From: Branchiostoma floridae
Taxonomy: Eukaryota > Chordata > Leptocardii > Amphioxiformes > Branchiostomatidae
Assembly: GCF_000003815.2 (NCBI RefSeq)
Contig: NC_049993.1
Coordinates: forward strand, 17,825,139 to 17,889,138
Direction of reading: 5' to 3'
Length of the DNA stretch: 64,000 bases
In this document: piece after piece, positions 58,015 through 64,000 of the stretch
Layout: the number at the start of each line of letters is the position of its first letter
How positions within the stretch are numbered: the stretch's first letter is position 1
The notes under the pieces: model-generated
What the model was told of the DNA's origin: nothing
Database searches by the model: none
Seen by the model: only the letters and a program-made list of their open reading frames with translations
Made by a program: the position numbers and the translations under genes

Positions 58015-58230
58015 TTACAGTACATGCAGAAATGTTTGCGGTTGTTTTATGTTCAAGGTTTTTGCATTGCCAATTCCCTGCAAAGTTAAAACCACTGCAA
58101 ACATTTTTCCATGGCAGTAAGAGACTACAGTGCATGGTGCTACCAAGAGCTTAAAACCACCTCGCTCGAACAGTCCTTTTTCCCGCTACCGCGAAATTGA
58201 ATCCCTGATAAATGCATTAATTTCACAGTA
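58015..58230. mobile_element. TACTGTAAATGCA-family MITE, copy 11
   Basis: CAGTACATGCAGAAATGTTT start, AATGCATTAATTTCACAGTA end; interior CGCTACCGCGAAATTGAATC. Confidence 0.85.
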
Positions 58231-58581
58231 TTCTTTTATAACCTTGAACCTTGAGCCTATTAAGTGTAGTCATGCACCTTATGTAGGCCATTTGACTGAC
58301 TTGAACAAAGGCATTATACACAAAATGTATTGAGAAATTTATCATAATAATGATGCATTCTTGGTTGAGATCAAATCTCTGAACATGAGCATAAGTATCT
58401 GTCCTTGGTGCTGAATAACATTCGGTGTTATTCATTGTGCATTTTGTCTCCATTGCATAAAAGTTTATCTTGTTCAGATCTGTTTGTTAAAAGTAGCATT
58501 AACTTTGTGAGCAAAACTGCAGATCCAACACTTTTTGGATAATCCACAAACAAAAGTTTCTTTTCTATAGATTGGTATGTT

Positions 58582-58840
58582 AGCTACGGCCGTGTGGAGC
58601 GTTGGTACACCCGATCCCTCGATCTCGGAAACTAAGCAATGCGCAGTCCGGACAGTGCTTGGATGGGGGACCACCCAAGGACGACCGGATTGCTTTATCT
58701 TCCGGGAGGGACGTAAAACGGGGGTCCCGTGCTCGAGGTGGCGCCTCGACCACGTTAAACAGCCTCATTACTCAACACATTAGGTACCTACTGGCTGCAA
58801 AATACACCTGATATTAGTATTATTATTATCATTGTTAACA
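58582..58840 (+). mobile_element. 5S rRNA-derived SINE
   Basis: Positions 58582-58696 follow 5S rRNA: GCTACGGCC at the start, CCCGATC...GATCTCGGAA, ACTAAGCA (internal control A region), AGTGCTTGGATGGGGGACCA (C-box region) and ACCGGATTGCT. It is about 115 nt against about 120 for 5S. A non-5S body (GGGAGGGACGTAAAACGGGG, TAGGTACCTACTGGCTGCAA) and a (TAT)n tail follow, so it is a retroposon, not a functional 5S gene. It ends about 20 bp before the LamG exon acceptor. Confidence 0.85.
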
Positions 58841-58858
58841 TTTTCTTCTCTCCCACAG

Positions 58859-59060
58859 AGGTGGAAGTGCGTTACCCTAGTTTCCAGGGTCAGTCCTTCC
58901 TGTCCTTCCCCCAGCTGGTCGCCTCCAACATGAGGTTCCGCATTTCGCTGGAGTTCAAGGCCGAGAGTTTGGACGGGCTGCTGATGTTTAGTGGAAAGTA
59001 CAGGGATGGCCGAGGGGATTTCTTCTCTATCGCTCTGGTCAATGGACGTGTGCAGTTCAG
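58859..59060 (+). CDS. EGFLAM: EGFLAM-like exon: N-terminal part of a laminin G domain
   Basis: Internal exon, 202 nt, acceptor TCTCCCACAG, donor GTGAGT, phase 1 to phase 2. A second AG lies two bases downstream, but using it would put a stop in frame, so the first is chosen. The 66 codons give the opening strands of a LamG (jelly-roll) domain: YPSFQGQSFLSFPQL, then a hydrophobic strand FRISLEFKAESLDGLLMFSG, then GRGDFFSIALVNGRVQFR. The order YP.F.G.S, EF.AE..DGLL, GRGDF.S.A closely follows the first LamG of vertebrate pikachurin as remembered; agrin LamG domains share the DGLLLYNG and GKGDF-type motifs, so agrin is the alternative. In pikachurin LamG domains bind dystroglycan, but the calcium and ligand-binding part lies further C-terminal and its exon is not found before the window ends. 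GRGD here is buried-strand context, so an integrin role should not be assumed. Confidence 0.88.
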
Positions 59061-59133
59061 GTGAGTTAGATGTAGATGCAAGAATTTGGATATACATGTG
59101 GTGTACTATTAGATATAAGTAGGATTTTACAAA

Positions 59134-59242
59134 ATTTCATGGCCTAGAGTCTGGTTGGTCTGCTGATGTTCAGCAGAAAGTACCGGGATGGTAGAGGAGA
59201 CTTCTTTTCCATCGCTCTTGTGAATGGACGAGTGCAGTTCAG
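59134..59242 (+). pseudogene. Partial tandem copy of the LamG exon (3' half)
   Basis: This segment repeats the 3' half of the LamG exon about 180 bp downstream. In the matching frame it reads SLVGLLMFSRKYRDGRGDFF and continues to the same phase 2 end, followed by a donor-like GTGGGT. Relative to the intact exon there are about fourteen silent codon changes but only Lys to Met, Asp to Val, Gly to Arg and one Glu to stop (TAG, 59145-59147). The 5' half of the exon is missing. The homology continues about 60 bp into the following intron, so the duplicated unit spans the exon-intron junction. The TAG could act as an acceptor AG, but that would enter at phase 0, which the EGF exon (phase 1) does not supply. 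Confidence 0.8.
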
Positions 59243-60955
59243 GTGGGTTAGATAAAAGAACTTGGAAACTGTGCAATCATGTGGTATTGTATTAGAGGTA
59301 AGGACATGTACAGTTAAGAATTTCAGGTGAGTTTGGTTGTATTCTCCTTATTTCTCTCTGCAGTCTCTCCTATGCAGTCTCGTCTGTAAAATTAAAATCA
59401 AAGAGCCACCATGCCCAAATTAGCTTACTGAGACAGATGGTGTTCGTAGACCAATAACTTTTCAGACGTTCCCTGATTCTGTTCTCATTTTGAAATTCAG
59501 TCTATTGTCATTGCCTGAGCAAACAGTTAAAAATACATGTTGTAAAATGAACCATTGGGTTTTAGCTGTTAGAACTGCTTTTAATTCAAAAACAGAAGGA
59601 AAAGTTAGAAATCAGTGAATGATGGATGATTATAAACTACATTGTAGTTCCTGATTATTTCTGTCAAATTAAGAAATATGTTGTCAGCTTGATTGCCGTC
59701 TTAATTCTTATTCCACAACCAAGACAATCGATAAGTGAGGCCAAGAATAACATTACCAATGACTTTACATGATCCAAGGGATTTGTAAGTGTGACAGGAT
59801 CAAGCTTATTATGGTGTAAAATTGTACCTCAGGGGAGGCCATTAGATGTAATGGCTCACTTGGGATGTTGTAATTGCATGACTTGTAAATCCTTTATTTG
59901 TTTCAGTCTCATCGTAAATTGTCAGTCTGTAAAGAGTGAATACTTTTCATTAGTTTTAATGCATTCTAGTGGAAACTTAAAGGGCAATCACTTTCATTGT
60001 TTGTGTCATGACTTACACCACGAGTGGCTAGTAGACAGCTAAACAAATTTCTTAGATATTAAAGAAAACTTTTTAAAAAAGATTTTGTGTTTACTAATAT
60101 TTCTTGTCTTTTGAAATCATACTTAAAACCTTACATCACATTGCGATTATGAAATCAAATGTTAGTTGCTGTACAGTCACTCAGCATTCTCCATCTGATG
60201 GAAAAGAAGCCTTATGAAAGTACTAGAGGTATCAGGAGGCTCTTACAAAGAGAAGTCTTGACTCAGCAGTATCTTGCAAGGTTAATCAAGAGTTCCTTCA
60301 GGATCTGACCTTCGTTAATGCTCCATTTGGCAAGGTCAAAAGAAGCGCTTACTGTTTGAAAAGCTCCAGGAGAGAAAGAAGATAGATGGGGGCTGAATGT
60401 TAATTGAAGGAAGACATGTCCTGAATACTTAAGTTACATCTTAATGGCAGTGTATAGCAAGGTTTGGCCACTACAACAACATTTCTTGTTCATTAGCTAA
60501 TCTTGATTTAAATACAACATGTAAGAGAAGACATTTGATTAAAAAATTGTCTATTATCGATGAAAGTTTTCTGTCACACTGTGGTAACTTCGTGAAAATA
60601 ACAAACTAGCCAAAGACACAACAACAAAATTGCTTCTTTTTTTTTTAGTTCTTTATCAAAGTACAAATGAGAGAAAGCTTAGAATGAAATAAAAAACATA
60701 ATAATAACTTTGTGCATAGTCAAAGGCGGTGAAAGGAAAGTCTTGGGTTCCGCCTCCCAATGCCTTGCCCTAGACCCACTGTGACCGTATGGCTATGGGA
60801 TGTTCATATACATGACAACCTAAACGGTAAACCACAGATAGGTCCGATAAGGCACCCTGATTAGAACTACATGCACATGTAAATCCCCTAAATCTTCTAT
60901 CAATTCCAGTTATCTGCCAGGACTTAAAATAATTCAAAGAGGATTTAAACTGAGC
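59243..60955. other. Intron after the LamG exon, no exon seen
   Basis: The first 60 bp are homologous to the start of the preceding intron copy. No continuation of the LamG domain was recognised. Confidence 0.45.
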
Positions 60956-60959
60956 CATA

Positions 60960-63100
60960 GGAGTTATCTGCTTGGATTCAGATTGATCTGGTAACTTTCA
61001 GTCCTCTGAGATATGGAAAATCTATATGAGTATGACTTGCTACATTTTGTATACTTCCTGTATCAGTTACCTGACGATGAAGATTTAAAGAAATCCATAT
61101 CAGACTGTCTCAGTTATCAAGAGGATTTAAACTGAATAAGATGTATACTGTCTGACTCAGAAAACCTTCCAACCCAAAAATTATGGAAAATCTTTATGGG
61201 TATGACCTGCTACTTCCTGTATCAGTTATCTGACGGTAAAGATGTCAAGAAGTCTATATCAGATTGTCAGTTATCGAAAGGATTTAGACTGAATAAGATA
61301 TACTATGTCTGACTCAGAAAGCCCTCCAACCTGAAAATTATGGAAAATCTATATGAGTTTGACCTGCTATTTCCTGTATCAGATATCTGACAGTGAAGAT
61401 TTCAAAAAATCTATATCAGATTGTCAGTTAGCAAGAGGATTTAGACTGATGAATGTGAGTGTGAGTGAATGTCTGACTCAGTAAAACTTTCAACTTGAAA
61501 ATTATAGATTCTGGAAATCAATGGCCTACTATGTCCCAGTTAATGTTATTTGACGGTGAAGATTTAAAAAAATTCATAATATCATCAGATTGTCAGTTAG
61601 CAAGAGGAATAAGACTGAATATACTGTAATTCACTTTATCTTCACGGTACCAAACTTTCACGGTCTGAGAAAATTGAACTTGTTCTCGGAACTAAATGTT
61701 CACTGTCGAGGCAAGTGCGCATGAAAAAAGTCTGTGAATTATTTTTTATCGGTAATGATAAGTTCACGTTACAGTCGTCACCATGAAAACCGTGAACATA
61801 ACAGTACATTGAAAAAATCAGGAATTACAGTATGTCTAACCAAGGAGGTTTAAAAAATGTGTTTTGTTTTATTTTTAACCTTCTTGGTCTAACTCAGAAA
61901 ACTTTTCCACTTGAAAATTATAGAACATCTATGACCTATTACTTCCTGTATCAGTTAACTCACAGTGAAGATTTCAAGAAATCTATATCAGATTGTCAGT
62001 TAGCAAGAGGATTTAGACTGATGTATGTATGACTCAGATAACCCTCCGTTACCTAAAGTTTATAGAAAATGTATGACTTGCTACTTTGACTTTGACTTTA
62101 ACTTGATCTAGATCCACAATCAGCCTGGCATTTCTGTTGGCTATTCCTCCTATGGTCCTATCCATGAAGTACATTTGTACATCAATGGAAAATCACATGA
62201 CAGACAGGGAAACTACATAACATCACACTAGACTAACTAATCCACATCAGTCATCTTGTAGGATTTGTACAGATTTATATCTGATAACCTTTCGACCTTA
62301 GCTTATACGATCTAGAAAATTTATGACTTGCATGCCCAGTCTCAGTTATCTGGGAAGATTTAAACCAATCCATGTCAGAATGTCAGATATCTAAGAGGAT
62401 ATGGACTTAATATCTGTATTACATGTAGATAGGTATTTCAATTATGCTGCTGAATTCATCAGTGTTTAGAGTTTATCTTTAAGGTATATAGAAAGACCGA
62501 CGAATGCCTAATTACTACCTAAAGTCAGTGGCTAATGCTATGACCCAGTCTCAGTTATCTGTAAAGTTTAAGGTAAAATTTAAACTGATCCAAATTCAGA
62601 ATTTCACGAGTTATTTGGGATGATTTGGACGTATGTCATCTGATAACCTTCAAATCCGTGGCGTATGGAAAGTCTTCATGATGACTTGCAATGATCCTGT
62701 CTCGATTGTCTATTAAGATTTAAATCCATATCAGAACGTCAGTTACATGTATCCTGTTAGTGTGACAGTATATATAATATATCAGATTAACTTCCAACCT
62801 TTCAAGTATAAAAAGTATCTGACTTTCGAGACCTAGTCTAAGTCTATCTGGGAAGATTTATACTACTCCATATCAGGACATCAGTTTATCCTTTAGGATT
62901 TAAACTGATTATGTATCAGATGCCCTTCCAACCAGTGACATATAGAAAATCTCTGAATTTCCTGACCTAGTCTCAGTTTATCTGGGAAGATTTATACTAC
63001 TCCATATCAGGACATCAGTTTATCCTCTGGGATTTACACTGATTATGTATCAGACGCCCTTCTTACCAGTGACATATAGAAAATCTATGACTCGTCGCAG
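60960..63100. repeat. Degenerate tandem array, about 130-170-bp unit
   Basis: TATGGAAAATCTATATGAGT, TTCCTGTATCAGTTA.CTGA, GAAGATTT.AA.AAATC.ATATCAGA, GATTTA.ACTGA and GTCTGACTCAGAAA recur near 61012, 61185, 61340, 61500 and 61915, and in weaker form to 63090. Confidence 0.78.
61622..61832. mobile_element. TACTGTAATTC variant of the MITE family, copy 12
   Basis: TACTGTAATTCACTTTATC start, GGAATTACAGTA end; interior CTTTCACGGTCTGAG and CCATGAAAACCGTGAACATA. It is inserted in the tandem array. Confidence 0.72.
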
Positions 63101-63880
63101 ATAGAAGGCGTCGTGTGTCAGGGGAGGGGTGAAATATTTATCCTGATAGGTCTCAGGATGCCAGGAGGGACTGCTGATTGTTCTGGCTGATGTAAAAGCC
63201 ATTAAAATTTATTGGTTTCAGTTTGTTGGGTGATTTAGAGAGTGCTGTGGGGAGGATAGAGATAGATTAAGAGGTACTGTGGGATAGAGATGTGGCTGCA
63301 TGACCTGTGTGGGCAAAGTTGACATCTAATGTACTGCAAATTCATTTACTTTCACAGTGTTTATTTTGCTGTAGAAGAAATAAGCCAGGAGCTGGTTTCT
63401 GCAGTGTTTTAGATTTGCAGTTGAAACGATTCGGTAGTCTTTCAACGTAGACCTATTCCCATGATTTAATGTCTTGAAGACGTATTGGTGAGGTAGCCTT
63501 GAAAATTATGAAAATGAAACGACCACACACCATGGACATTTTATGATTTTTAGTAGTATGTAACGATGAACAAGAAACACAAAATTGGTGTGATTGATCG
63601 ACTATTGATTGATTGATGGACAAGTGACAAAAGATAATCAAAGGAAAGTAAAGAGCTAAAACTAATTGTTTCAACACACACACATAAAAAAAAGGGTTTC
63701 AGCTCTGTATTATGTTTGCCCAGTCCTGACCTATATATGTACAGAAACTTGGCAAGGGCCATTTCCTGAGGAAGGGGTGTTCATGTCAAGGGAAGTCAGA
63801 CTAGACCAAACATGCTCCATTGCTTTTGCTAGTCTCCTTGCATTAAGGAACATCATTAACATCAGGCAACCATATTACTA
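63101..63880. other. No recognised gene
   Basis: A one-ended TACTGCAAATTCATTTACTT piece at about 63331 may be a remnant of the TACTGTAATTC variant. Nothing else supported. Confidence 0.35.
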
Positions 63881-63885
63881 GGTAG

Positions 63886-63950
63886 AGTTGGTTATAGTTG
63901 GTTGTTTGGTTATTTGGTTGGTTGGTAGGTAGGTTGCTTGCTTGCTTGGT
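63886..63950. repeat. GGTT/GCTT microsatellite
   Basis: Imperfect (TTGG)n and (TTGC)n runs. Confidence 0.85.
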
Positions 63951-64000
63951 TACAGTTTTAACGAACGCTTGCAGATAGATGTGCAAAAGTTAGGTGTGAC

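Larger units (their letters stand above)
57977..58858 (+). other. Intron between EGF exon and LamG exon
   Basis: 882 bp, GT-AG, phase 1. It holds a TACTGTAAATGCA-family element near its 5' end and a 5S-rRNA-derived SINE whose tail ends about 20 bp before the LamG acceptor. Confidence 0.8.

Noticed and set aside
58582-58696. Functional 5S rRNA gene
   Set aside because: Many substitutions, altered ends, no terminal T-run at the 5S end, and a SINE body with a simple-repeat tail follows.
59148-59242. Mutually exclusive alternative LamG exon
   Set aside because: Lacks the 5' half, its only nearby acceptor enters at phase 0 while the EGF exon ends at phase 1, and the frame upstream has a stop.

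Overview
The window reads as intron-rich animal nuclear DNA, not prokaryotic sequence. There are no long uninterrupted reading frames, the coding pieces are short and flanked by GT/AG splice sites, two N-filled assembly gaps are present (24106-24827 and 50917-51016), and most of the DNA is inverted-repeat elements, tRNA- and 5S-derived SINE-like pieces and degenerate tandem arrays. The style of the repeats and the gene content suggest an amphioxus (Branchiostoma) or a similar invertebrate deuterostome. That assignment is inference from pattern recognition, not a database result.

One protein-coding gene can be supported, on the + strand. Four exons share compatible splice phases: 35545-35684, 56981-57131, 57818-57976 and 58859-59060. 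In order they encode a Gly/Asp/Glu-rich acidic linker, a second acidic then Pro/Thr-rich linker, one EGF-like domain with all six cysteines, and the first part of a laminin G domain. The order and the wording of the EGF-LamG junction fit pikachurin (EGFLAM), a secreted extracellular-matrix protein; agrin is the main alternative. The FN3 exons expected upstream and the remaining LamG/EGF exons downstream are not visible. Two of the four exons each have a nearby partial tandem copy: a 5' fragment before the first exon (35392-35446) and a 3' fragment after the LamG exon (about 59134-59242). Both have open-frame breaks.

Layout. 1-8.7 kb: tandem repeats, small inverted-repeat elements and a SINE. 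8.74-12.52 kb: a 3.8 kb foldback-like element with about 1.39 kb inverted arms built partly from diverged monomers and a SINE-bearing loop. 12.5-23.3 kb: microsatellites, minisatellites, SINE-like pieces and two opposite copies of a 'CAGGGCTCGAAAT' element. 23.37-25.75 kb: a second large palindrome flanked by TTAA, broken by an assembly gap. 26-35 kb: MITEs, including one with a perfect 9-bp target duplication. 35.5-57 kb: the 21.3 kb intron, full of diverged tandem arrays and MITEs, including a second member of the 9-bp-duplication family. 57-59.1 kb: the EGF/LamG exons with a MITE split by a LINE-like insertion and a 5S-derived SINE between them. 59.2-64 kb: intron, mostly a degenerate tandem array.

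The most notable non-gene signal is a set of non-autonomous elements whose bodies are made of one short motif repeated in both orientations (CGCGGT, TGCACCC, TACCTGCA, GGACCTG or CGTAATTCGTAG, depending on family). The family with ends TACTGTAAATGCA has about a dozen copies here.
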